A stretch of DNA of 64,000 bases from Acephala macrosclerotiorum. Lineage: Eukaryota; Ascomycota; Leotiomycetes; Helotiales; Mollisiaceae. Position 1 is the stretch's first letter; the number at the start of each line of letters is the position of its first letter. The stretch is taken from NCBI GenBank assembly GCA_014904845.1, contig MU119371.1, positions 1 through 64,000 of the forward strand. The letters run 5' to 3'. The translations under genes were made by a program, and so were the position numbers. The notes under the pieces are model-generated. The model did no database searches. It was not told the origin of the DNA and saw nothing but the letters and a program-made list of their open reading frames with translations. This document shows positions 36,084-46,896 of the stretch, in pieces.

Positions 36084-39058
36084 AGTGGAAAGAGAGTGAG
36101 AGGCTGAGAGTCGGGGTAAGCTTACAGGTACGAAGGGGGCAAGGATTCGCTTAAACGTTTTCTATGTAATTGAACCATTTGCTTCATGGAAAAATTCCGT
36201 CGCCAGAGTTTCTAAACACAATACAACAAGAGATTCGTAAACATCGCATTCCGTCATGACCTTTTAATATCAAACAACCCCCTTTCGCTTTTCCTCGTAC
36301 AGATCAGAATACAGCCTCATACCAGTCAGGCAGCATTGTCCCATCCAAGCAGTCAAGCCTTCTTCTCCCGGCTCTCTTTCTCCATCCTCTCAGTGAACGT
36401 CATGTTGTGGCTCCTAGTCTCGCAAGCCCATCGTTGAAACGCGTAGTCATAGTCGGTCTTCGATGTGCGAGTTTCTTCCAGAGCGACAGAAGTTGACGAG
36501 CCACACGTTGCGGTGGTTGAGCAGGTATCCTCGCTTGCGTACCGATGTTGGTTCGAATTTGAGGAATCGGCGAGGTGAAGATATTGGGTTTGTTGTGAGT
36601 GTTTTGTCGCTTGAGTTGGCTGTGACTTCTTGAGTGAGAGGTGCCTGACAAATGGTTAGCAGATTTTTCAGGAGCTAGGCCTGAGAGGGGCACTGACTCT
36701 TTCTTGGGCTTAGAGTTTTGTTCGTGAGACATAGAGTTATTCTCCGCCATGATGTGGTGTACTGTGGCGCGTTGGGTAATCGACGGGTTCGACTCGGAAA
36801 GAATAGGGGTATGCGGGACTGTCAGGTCGACCGGGTCAAGGATGGAATGGTTGATCGCAACTCCAAGGACATTCCTGTGAGACATACCAAGTGTTTCAGT
36901 TGTAAGACGGGCTCTTATGATGAAGACGCATCTCATTCTGGGGCTTGGGCAAGATTGAGGGTGTACTGTAGAGTCATTCTGACTTTCACTTGTAGCTTTG
37001 CGATAAGGAAGCACTGGCAAGGCTGCATCCAAAAATAGAAAGGGTTTTGTGCAAAACCAAGGTGTTGTCTATTCTGACCACAGTGATGCATGATGATATG
37101 GCTTCAGCAGGAATAGAAACTCGGAGGGGGTGTTTTTGCCAGCTACTCGCTCACTTGACCACTGCTCCTGGCTGAGATCAAGATTTCAGAAGCCTGAACC
37201 GGAGTTCCCCCCCCTTAAACAGCTCGAGAACCTAAGCGACAAGGTCAAAGGACAACGCATCGTAGAGCAAGCGCTCGCCGACTATACTTTGACGATGAAA
37301 GCTTTACTTGAGCCTCAATGAAATATGCAGCCTGACGAGAAGCTTGTACAACGCTGCAACTGAATATTGCGAAAGACGGATCTTTACCGAGGACCTCAAA
37401 AGTGGTGCGCAGCTCAAATCTAGGGCAAGGGCACTTGATTTTGCCCTTTCCACGCAGCCCTAGCCTTGAATAAAAATTAATAGCTTTGAAGAGGGATAGT
37501 CCTTTAATAAATGCACCTATTTTTTAAATTATTCAAGGAAATAGTTAAAGTTTTAAGCATTTAGAGTTGCATAGTAAAAGCCAATCGCACTCAGTCTTGC
37601 ATCTATTGGTGAGCCTCGTCAGCTTCTGCCAGCGCTTTGTTAAACTACTCCATTATCACGCTATTAGCGAAGTAATAAAATAGATACGATTGATAATAGT
37701 CCGGAAAAGCATCATTTCTTAAAAGGATGGCATTATAAAAAGGTTGTAGTGTTGTAGTCGGTAAAGGCAAATTTCCAGCTTTTGGTGCACACCCTTTTTT
37801 GATCCTTAGCGAAAATCCAAAGTTTCGCACTAGTTGGTTGCAGCGCTGTAACCTCAATCGACAACAACCAGTCCAGCGCATCGCCTGAATACTTCTGCGC
37901 CGCTCGAAGCCGAGATTCCTAGCTTACGAAAGTTGTCATTTGGACACCTCTCTTACCTTGAAGAGGGTGGCGATGCCGAATTTAAAGGGGAGATGGACCA
38001 AATGCGTTGTCTTCGCAGATCTGGACCCCAATCTGTAGCAGCACCTCGCACCCAAACTATCGGGACCACTCCGCCCTCCTCCCTCGATATCAATCATCCA
38101 ATGAACTCCCTCCAGCGATTTCATAGGGCATCAAATCGTGTGCGGGAGAGATGCTGCCCAATCCACCCCCGACTTTTCCAGTCCGCAATTGTGTCCCATG
38201 ACGAATCCCGCCTGCATCTGCAACATTACACTGCGCTGGCGTTGCAGGGCAGGATCTCCCACGTGGAGACGATCATATGCGCTACGCGATGAAGTTCAAT
38301 GGTCGATTGCAAAGTGTGTTTTCTTACAAGCTGGGCCATGGTTGCATGTAAGGCCAACGTCACTGCGAGGAACTTTGGCGATATGTAATTGGGACGCAGC
38401 TTTCAGCCAGCCTCGATCGCAGGATGGCATTGTGCCATTACTCCATCATTTGAAGTTGAGCGCGTTTAGCCTTGCCAAGACACGGTGTCCGTGCATGAAT
38501 GAGGTGTGAGAATTTCGATCCTCTCTGGTGAACTGTTCGCTGACTTTTCCGCCAACTCATAGAGCTTGCTTCCTCGAGCGGGAATTACCCATTGCTGCCT
38601 GCACATGTCTGCTTCATAGGCCCCCAGTTTGGAATAAGCTGGATTCGAGCCATTGCCCTCCTTGAGTGGGAAAGGAATTGAGTTTATTTTGCTTGCAGCA
38701 TTGGGATTTCCTGAGGTCTGCAGGGGACCTACATGCACAATTGGAAGATTGGGTGGAGTGGATTGGAGTACCTCCTTTGCATCGTCGTTACAGGCTTCTA
38801 GAAGGACTACTGTATGTAGGGACATTGAAGGGAAACGAACCAGTCGTGCAACAGCACGGTTTTGTGAAGACCTCGTAGATTAAGGTCGATGATGCAAAAG
38901 GAACGATAAAAGCCAACTCGGGCATGAATAGGATTCTTAGCCGGGGCTAGTCCAAAACGCACTTTCCAAACGTCCTGCTTAACGAGGAAGGAAGGTTTTC
39001 TCCTCCAAGTCGCCTTCCCTCCAATCCTCTATCATAAATCATCTCATCAAAAACAAAC
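36084..39058. other. 3-kb gap without a convincing gene
   Basis: The longest frame (36,400-37,032, minus) begins at TTG; its first ATG would give a Ser/Pro/Asn-rich product of about 160 aa with no domain, so it is not called. Other frames are short or overlap each other. About 37,470-37,750 is AT-rich. Around 37,430-37,465 AGGGCAAGGGCA is followed by its near-complement, forming a hairpin. Unannotated non-coding transcripts cannot be excluded. Confidence 0.4.
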
Positions 39059-41076
39059 CTACATCGTATACCTAAAATAAGGTTTCTTCAAATCTGTAAC
39101 ATCCCTCTCACCCATCTCCCTCCCCAACCTTTCCTGCTCCTCCTTTGAAATGCCGTTCTCAGCAGCCATCCTATCCCTCCTCCTATTCTACCACATATAA
39201 TACCCCCTCCACTCACTAATCAAACAAAACTCCGCACCCAAACAAATAGCAGCCCCAACCGTCCTAGGAATATACTGCGGCGCATCCTGCGTCCTGAAGA
39301 TCTGACTTCCACACATATTCCCCACACAATACCCCAAGAACGTCGCTGAGGAAATAATAGTTTTCTTCGTCCTCCTAGCAACATTACTTGGGATAAGAGT
39401 CCATGCCAGGAAGAGAGCGAGAACGAATGGAACTGTCATAAGGTATAATCCCCGTTTTACCCATTTATATTGTGACTCGTTGGGGAGGAGTGCCATACCG
39501 AGGAGTCCGATGAAGGGAGGGGTTGTTGCTGATGCCATGATGTACATTCGGCGACTCTTTACTTTGAGGGTGTATATTCCGACGACGAGGAAGATTATTA
39601 GGGAGACGACGGAGCGCGGGATGCCGACGAGTTGGACTTGTAACTCGGAAAACCCGAACGACTTGTACACGAGAGAACCGAAGGTTGTGAGTTCCCTGTG
39701 TGGGTGTCTGTCTATGTGAGAAGGGGGAGACTGCGAGGGGTGAACCTACCCGTTTGGCACGGAAGACAGGAACGCATTGACCATCGAGAAGTAGAGCACT
39801 GGATCCAAGAAAGCCTCATTGACTTGAGCCCAGTTCAACCTCACACCAGTCACATCACGGCCAGTCTTGTTTTTCACGATTCTCGCAGCACTACACAGCC
39901 AAACGTCAGCATAATCCACACCATCTTCAAAGCAGGACTCACGCCATCCTCTTCTCCTCTTTATTCATCTACCTAACCTCCTTCGGACTCCCCAGCAACA
40001 GAAAGCACATCAGCTAGCAACCAACGTACTCGCGCCCAAAAACAAGCTTATAACCCCCCACGGCTCCAAACCGCAATGTTTCTCAGTATAATCTCCAATC
40101 CTATAATTCGCCAAATCAGCTATGATACTGAAACTAGTGTTGGTAGATTGCCAGAATAGTGCTCGAGAGGAGTGTTCTTCGGTTCGGTACTACGTCCCGA
40201 TGATGAGGACAAAGCCTGGGAGATGGTGCCTTCGAAGAAGCCTTGCAGGGTACGGATAGCTATTAGTTGGGCCTAGTTTTGCGCCGCGGAGACTGTTATT
40301 ACGCATACGCCTGGAGAGAGGTGGGTTGGTGGCTGGAAGGATTAGAAGGGGGGTTGTGTGTACACCAGCAGAGCATATAGATGCTCAATGATCGTCCGAG
40401 TACCCATCTTTGCAGGAGGAAGTTGGACGGAAACTCGCCCGTCAAGTACGCGATGCAGAATCTAAACATGTCAGCACCTCCAATTCTCGCAGGTTGATGG
40501 CTTTCGCGTAAATAGTCGTCAACCATTGGTATTCCTGACCCTTCAAATGTGTATCTTCTCGAAGATCAAAGAGCTGCTCGAGTCAGTATTACGGCACATT
40601 TATAAAGGAGGCTAATTAATGCTTACAGCTTGGGTTCCGAGATGTCTTGTATGTTTGTTGAATGCCGTAACAGCACCACCTGCAAACAACATTAGCTCAA
40701 GAACTTGGATTATCGGACTGAAATCGCATACATTAATGGTTGGAGATAATGGCTGATCTTGCTTAGCAAATTCTTGTACTTCTCCGGAGTATAATCTAGA
40801 AAGACACATTAGAAGGTCCTTCATCAAGTAGTGCAATGCGGGTCGGAATTATTCCACGCGGCTGGGAGATCCAAGACGCCGTGGCGCTGCTAAGTGCGAC
40901 ATACCAGATTCACGAATCACATCCCCATCTTCATCAATATTCACGACCTCCACATCACCAGAACTCATATCCTTCTCAATAATCGATCCCTTCTCATTAT
41001 GAATCTTCTCATCAATACCCAAATCTCTCTCCTCCTCATTCGCGATCACAATCGGCAAGCCATGGACAGGATCCAT
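39059..41076 (-). pseudogene. Dal5/allantoate-permease-family MFS transporter, decayed
   Basis: Family-like sequence is seen from ATG 41,076 to a TAG at 39,059-39,061. Segments include the acidic N-terminus, DYTPEKYKNLL, CYGIQQT, LREDTHLKGQ, GEFPSNFLLQRWVLGRS, and late helices with SFGFSELQVQL and SRRMYIMA. The C-terminal NRRRDRMA, EEQERLGREM and PYFRYTM match the usual tail of these anion:cation symporters, which import allantoate, ureidosuccinate or vitamins. Introns with good signals: 40,796-40,904, 40,680-40,731 and 39,696-39,749. The gene is broken by in-frame TAG codons at 40,273-40,275, 40,190-40,192, 39,969-39,971 and 39,188-39,190, by frame losses near 40,640, 40,218 and 40,010, and by a missing splice donor near 40,510. 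The conserved Asp of the DKT motif is Tyr. About 500 residues would be normal. Confidence 0.85.
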
Positions 41077-41726
41077 CTTCAATCTTCAAAAAATAACAAG
41101 CAGCGAAATCACACAGTCAAATGCCAATTCCAGTGGCTGAAATAGCATTCCCAATATATACCCCAATTCCACATCAGCATTGTACGACCTCGCCCCTCCC
41201 ATTCCCTCTCGTTATCAGCCCCAACCAGGGTATCCGATAACAACACCTCCAGCCAAGAGATACCATATGTATGTTGCCTGTGCCCGTCGTCACTCACTCC
41301 TCTTGGATCGCTATCACTCGGCAGAGGGACTGGGTATGGATATAGCCTGCAATCACTTTCTTGGAATGGAAAGTGTAACGTAGCGTGGGTTGTGCCAGAT
41401 TGTTGGGCCTGGAAAGAGGACCTTGAACCGTGAGGAAAGTGCGCTGCAATAATCTGATGGCCACTTGGCTTCGATATGGATGCGTTCGGAGATGCGACCA
41501 GAAAGTACAAAACAGGATAGGACATTGTGCTCGGGAAAGATGGGAAACAAAGTATAGACAATCGTCTTAATTTTCGAACGTTAAAACTTTCATATTGGTC
41601 CCGCAAAAGCGGACAATAACCAATCATGTCTTTCGCGCCTCCCACCTATGATATTATGCTCCTTGAACACCATGATACCCTATTCCATCTCTTCATATAG
41701 TACAATTGCCTCAAAAAGTACAATCC

Positions 41727-44007
41727 TCAAGACCCAACGGAGGGCTGAGATCCGCTTCCGCTGCCACCGGCGGCAGCAAGTCGGGAGTCTACGCGCTCTC
41801 TGTGTTGTCGGTTCTTCAGATGGACTTCGAAGTTGCCAACAGTCATTTCGGGTCCCGGAGTGTACAGTTTCCCTGGACAATCCTGACACCGTATCCGCGG
41901 TAGGTACATGAACTTGATATTATCGGGTATAGGCTGTCCTGCTGGTGGCTGTGCTGTAGGAAGTTCTGTTGCTGTATTTATAGCGGAGTATCGCATCACG
42001 CCTTCGAATCGGTCATTGGGGTATGTCTTGAGGAGGTCGTTAAGGCCCGCTGTAAGCCATGCTGGAGGTGGAGGCTGGAGAATGTTAGCCATGTTACTGA
42101 TTCATTGCAGAATTGAAAGGAGAGAAAGGGGTTGCGAAGTTATTTGTAACAGCCTTCTCGCCTTGATGGTGGTGTTGATCATCAGGATTAAAGAATGGAG
42201 TTAATGGAGTTATACTTACAGGGACTGGACCGGTTTGTCCAGGGGCCGGAGGAGGTGGGGCATCAACGCTTCCAATCTGACCTTGTGGTACTGGCGTAGT
42301 CGAAGTTTGCAATGTCTGATTTTGGATCCCAGGAGTTGATGGAGGGCCCATTGAGCCAGGAGCCGGGGTGCCCAACGCCGATGTAGCGCGAGTAAAGGAA
42401 GGAGTAGTTGTTACATTGGAGGGCCTGTCTTTCGACCTTAAGTCTCGTAAAAATTTCCTGAACCTCTCCTTCCCAATCTTCAGCACAACAATCTTCGACG
42501 TGTTGTCCATACTCTCCTCACGAGCATCACGGCCACCAAATCTTCTAGCGGATGTCCTTGTCTCATGGTGGTGCAAAATCGTCGCTTCAGGAGTTTCGGA
42601 CCTTCCAAGATTCGCCATTCGTTGCTGGGCAGCTGTTGCTGCTCCTCTCATCCCTCTTGTCCTAGCAGTTCCAGAAAGTAGGTTCGACATCGCAGGAGAT
42701 TCCGGTGCACCATCTTCGCTTTCTGATGATTCTGAAAGATCATCGTCCCGAGCTCCAGGCCGTTTCCTTCCAGGTCCACCAACACGCTTGTATAATCGAC
42801 TGTCCTCTATTGTTTCTGCTGCAGCTGGCAGCACAGAAGAAACTATCAAAGTCCGCACAGTTCTCTGCCTATCTTTCAAGTCTGGCAGGGTTGGTCCTCC
42901 TCTCCTGTTCACTGACCGCTTTTGTCTCCGCTGCTCTCTCGACCAAATAACCTCACTACGCTCCAAATCTGCTTCGCTCATCTCGTATAAGAATGGCATA
43001 TACTCTTTAGCTTGCTGTTGTGGCCGAAGAGTGGCTGGCAGGGGGGACGGCAAGAACGATGCAATCAAGTCTGCATCCTCCAGAGGCCTCCCATCGAATG
43101 GGTGTCCAACAACATACAATGCCCTCGTGAATAACTGACATTGTTCCCGTATCGAATGCGCAATTGCTGTTGTAAATTCTCCCGACAATGACAGCTCTCT
43201 CGCCAAGCTCTGAGCGAACTCCTCGGGGGAATTGAGTGGATTATTAAGCTCCCATTCGAATTTATCCTCCAATGTTGTGGGCCCGATTGTGATGTTCAGC
43301 TTGATAAGGATTCGCATCTCTTCGTTCTTGTACGCCGAGTACGGTAATTCAGGGTCGAGGGCATCTTCTTCGATGTACACTTGCGGGTAGAAATCGTTCA
43401 GCTGTTCTCGTATCTGCTGCTGGACCTGGTCGAGTACTGGATTCGCCGGGGGAACTGCCAACCCAAGATCCTCGATAAATTGCGCCGCGAACAAATCCGT
43501 GCTCACAACGCGATCGTGAAGATTCCAGGTAAAAGTGTCCCGTAACCTGATCTTGTCCCAATCCACGTCGAGTCGTATAGGTACCAGTTCCTCCACCTGT
43601 TCTGCTTGCTGTGCCAATTCCTTGCGCTTGATTCGAAGTCGCTGAGTCTTCCTGTGCCCTAGCCTAGGCTTCTGCTGAGGATATACCAATCTGTTCGGGC
43701 CATCTGTCCGCCCATTTCCATAACCACTGTAACCTTCACCAAATATTCGATTAGGGGGAAAGTGAACTTTATCCGTGCGAACCTTCTGCCAGTCACTGGT
43801 TTCATTCCTTATATGGTTGTAATGCTTCCTTCGAGTCTCCAAATCATCGGTTATGGCCGAGGAATGCACGAGGTCTCGGGTGACATATTGTTCCAGTAGA
43901 ATTTTGTTGAAGCCTTCTTTCGTACGCTGGCGATGAGTTAGGCCTGGAGATGTAGCAGGAGCTGAGGCGTCGGTATCCGCATCTGCCTGCTGAGGTTCAG
44001 GAGCCAT
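41727..44007 (-). CDS. snf5: Snf5, SWI/SNF (SMARCB1-type) chromatin-remodelling subunit
   Basis: Two exons, 42,220-44,007 and 41,727-42,074, around a 145-nt intron (GTAAGT...CTAAC...CAG, phase 0), give 711 aa. Residues about 142-305 form the two imperfect Snf5 repeats: VPIRLDVDWDKIRLRD... and MRILIKLNITIGPTTLEDKF. Repeat 2 contains LSGEFTTAIAHSIREQ and ends GHPFDGRPLED. A conserved basic block (REQRRQKRSVNRRGG) follows, then a disordered Pro/Ser/Gln-rich stretch. Exon 2 encodes a small C2H2-like finger with C659, C662, H681 and H687. In SWI/SNF the protein binds the ATPase core and the nucleosome acidic patch. Start uncertain: the reading frame upstream of ATG 44,007 remains open and resembles the N-terminus of Aspergillus Snf5 as I recall it, but the only ATGs there are followed by an in-frame TAG at 44,143-44,145. 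Confidence 0.93.
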
Positions 44008-44351
44008 TGCGACAACATTCGCGACAGCGTTGCGACCGTCGAGGAGGGTTGTGAGGTGGCCCTGGACAATAGGAGTTGATGATGCTGCAGTGAGTTGAGG
44101 CAAGGCGGCGCGAGCTGGTCGCGTCTGGATGGCTGGGCTGGGCTAGGACATTACGGTGTCCATAAAGACCAACCTCGAAAATTCAAAGTGGACCGGGATC
44201 AACAAGCGAGGAGCAAAGCCCAAGTCCGCCCACACATCAACATCGAGTGGTAACAGCGCACCTTTCTATTCTACCCTACATCACCACCTTCTTTTCTTTT
44301 TACCCACGCATATTTCCGACCAAAAGCCTTACCTTTAACACTACCGTCAAC

Positions 44352-45848
44352 ATGGCCGAAAAGAAGGAGACCGAGGAGACCGGTAAACTCCCTTCCTCTG
44401 TCGACCTCAAAGAGGGGCTGTAATGACCCCGCTATGCCGGGACAATACCGATCAGTCTGCACAACAGCAGTGTGCAAAACAGATATGCAAGCCATGCTGA
44501 CCTCTATTGACATAGACTATACCTTGAACAACCCCGATACCCTTACGAAGTACAAGAGCGCAGCTCAGATCTCCCACAAGGTCTTGGAGGCCGTTACCGC
44601 GCTTTGCGTTGCTGGCGAGAAGATCGTGACCATCTGCGAGAAGGGTGACAAGCTTTTGGAGGAGGAAATCAGCAAGGTTTATCGTGGAAAGAAGATCACA
44701 AAGGGTGCGCCGTGTTCATGCCCGAGTTCTCGTCATTGTTCTGACCATCTTTCGCAGGCATTTCCCACCCCACCACCGTCTCCCCGTCCTCCTTCGTCAC
44801 TCCATATACCCCTCTTATCTCCGATGAGGCCGAAGCTGCAGTCACACTGAAGGAAGGAGAGGCAATCAAGATCCAGTTAGGTGCTCAGATTGATGGCTTT
44901 GGTACCATCGTTTGCGACACAATCATCATTCCTTCAGCAGATAATGCGAATGGCGAGATCACAGGCCGGACCGCTGATCTGTTACTGGCTACATACTATG
45001 CAAACGAATTGCTGCTACGGTTGATGGTCCCCCCTGGACTTCTAGCTACTGGTACCGACGAGGAGAAAGCAAAGGCTCAAAAGGTCAAACCACCCACCCA
45101 AAGCAAGATCACCACTCTTCTCGAGAAGGTCGCCAAGTCTTACGAATGCAACATCGTTGAGCACACCACCAGCTGGCAATTCGAGCGAAATGAGATTGAG
45201 GGAAAGAAGAAGATTATCCTTTCTCCCGGTGATGGCACCAAGGGCGAGGGTATTCCAGAGGTTGGCGATGTCTGGGGTGTTGAGATGGGTGTTAGTTTAG
45301 GATCAGGAAAGATCAAGACTCTAGAGAACAGACCAACTCTACACCGACGTACCACTCTCACCTACGCCCTGAAGCGACCCAGCTCCAAGAAGATCTTGAA
45401 TGAGGTCGTCAAGAAGTTTGGTGTCTTTCCTTTCAGCTTGAGGCAATTGGAAGATGAGCGTGATGCCAAGGTTGGTGTTGTGGAGTGTGTTCGAGGCAAT
45501 GTATTCCGTCAATACGAGGTTGTCGGTGACAAGGACAGCGAGCCAGTTGGCCGACTATTGACCACCATTGGTACGTTATTTCGACATTGCCATTCATCCA
45601 GATTTCCAAGGGCATCGCTAATTATCGCAGCTATCACCAAAAATGGTCTCCAGCGACTGGCCGCACCTCCAAGTCCTGATTTGTCCAAAATCAAGTCGGA
45701 CAAGAAGATCACTGACGAGGAAGTCCTCCAGATTCTCGAGCAACCACTTGCAAAGGAATCGAAGCCAAAGAACAAGAAGAAGAAGAAGCCAGCCAAGAAG
45801 GCGGCGGCCGCGGATGACGATGACGACGAGGACAGCGATGATGAGTAA
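44352..45848 (+). CDS. PA2G4/Ebp1-like (42-kDa curved-DNA-binding) protein, M24 pseudo-peptidase
   Basis: Four exons: 44,352-44,382, 44,516-44,704, 44,758-45,570 and 45,631-45,848, all junctions phase 1, giving 416 aa. It has the methionine-aminopeptidase-like (M24) fold of Ebp1/PA2G4 and S. pombe Cdb4: YTLNNPDTLTKYKSAAQI near the start, then GISHPTTVSPSSFVTPY, IQLGAQIDGFGTIVCDT, and HRRTTLTYALKRPSSKK near residue 260. Members are generally considered peptidase-inactive and associate with ribosomes, where they assist at the exit tunnel and in ribosome assembly. The C-terminus is a Lys-rich run followed by an acidic tail (DDDDDEDSDDE). The first exon encodes only ten residues. The last intron (60 nt) has no stop in frame, so its retention would insert 20 residues. 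It is divergent from snf5, about 345 bases from the chosen snf5 ATG. Confidence 0.93.
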
Positions 45849-46896
45849 GCCGAGTCTTTCGGATAGGTTGGGGATGGTTCTCACGACTCGACCTTTGGGG
45901 ATCTTTCTCAGGTAGGTAGGTCTTTTGTGTATATCACACATTCGCATCTCGGCCCATTTCCAAATGCTGCGGACACTGCTATGGGGCTTGTCAAGCACCT
46001 TTTACTCTAACCGTGTTTAGCCTCGTTAGACGAGGGGCCACGGAGGAATGCGTCATCTGGTCTGGATTTTTCATCACGGGCTTTTCATGGCCCTCGCAAA
46101 CACGCTGAGTATTAGAGCTTCTCGATGAATGGAGATATGCAGCAGATCATTTTCCGAGACAACTTTGTGAGAAGTGTGTCGAATATAAGTGAGAGTCGGT
46201 TATGTGTGTGGCGAAGAAAAGGGGCAAGCAGGGCTAGCGTGATCTGAACGACGATGCACCGTGATGACTCAATGACACTGCCACCTGTTCTATGTGAATC
46301 CGCAAGCCCGAGTAGACATATGTTCGATATGTTCATGGCAACAAGTGAGCTCGATTGTGAATTATGGTGCCTAGGTAGGGCTCGGTACGCTTAAAGTTCT
46401 GTCACATCATCAAACCAAGCCCCTTAAACTTTTCCAGGCGACTCCGGTGACCTACAACGATAAGCATCACTCTCGAGAACGAGACATCTGATTCGGAATC
46501 GGAATCACCCAACACCTTTGGGGGTTTGAAACTTGGACATCAGGAAGGCATAAGAATATTCATTTTAGAGTGAAATATCACAAAATAACAGGTGCGTATG
46601 CCCACGAACTCTGTCCCTCGCTGATTAGGCCCCTTCGGCTAACTGTCGTTTTAGGGGTTGCCATAATTCTTCGAATTCTCGCCTCGCTAAAGCTCCTTCC
46701 CTCTTTTCAACCAAAACTCCCCAAACCAACGCGTCCGCAGCACCTCGAATCGCGATCGAAACCAGCTGTGCATGCGATCGCAGGATAGAGCAGTACCAAA
46801 ATCCCATCCCCCATACTTGACCCCTGAGCTAACGAGGTTGTAGTCGTGCGCTGGACTCGTGGTACTTGCGGTCGCAGGAAAGGGAGGGCCGACACC
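45849..46896. other. Intergenic between the PA2G4-like gene and rco1
   Basis: Holds the 3' end of one gene and the promoter of the next. CCTCGTTAGACGAGG (about 46,021) is a perfect short hairpin and might act in 3'-end formation, but this is inference. No ORF with domain content. Confidence 0.4.

Noticed and set aside
36400..37032. 210-codon minus frame
   Set aside because: It begins at TTG, the first ATG is far inside, the product is low-complexity and no splice or domain support exists.
41109..41645. 178-codon minus frame upstream of the transporter
   Set aside because: It starts with GTG, lacks domains and lies in the intergenic region between the decayed transporter and snf5.
42368..43138. 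256-codon plus frame
   Set aside because: Antisense shadow of snf5 exon 1, which has a clear protein family on the minus strand.
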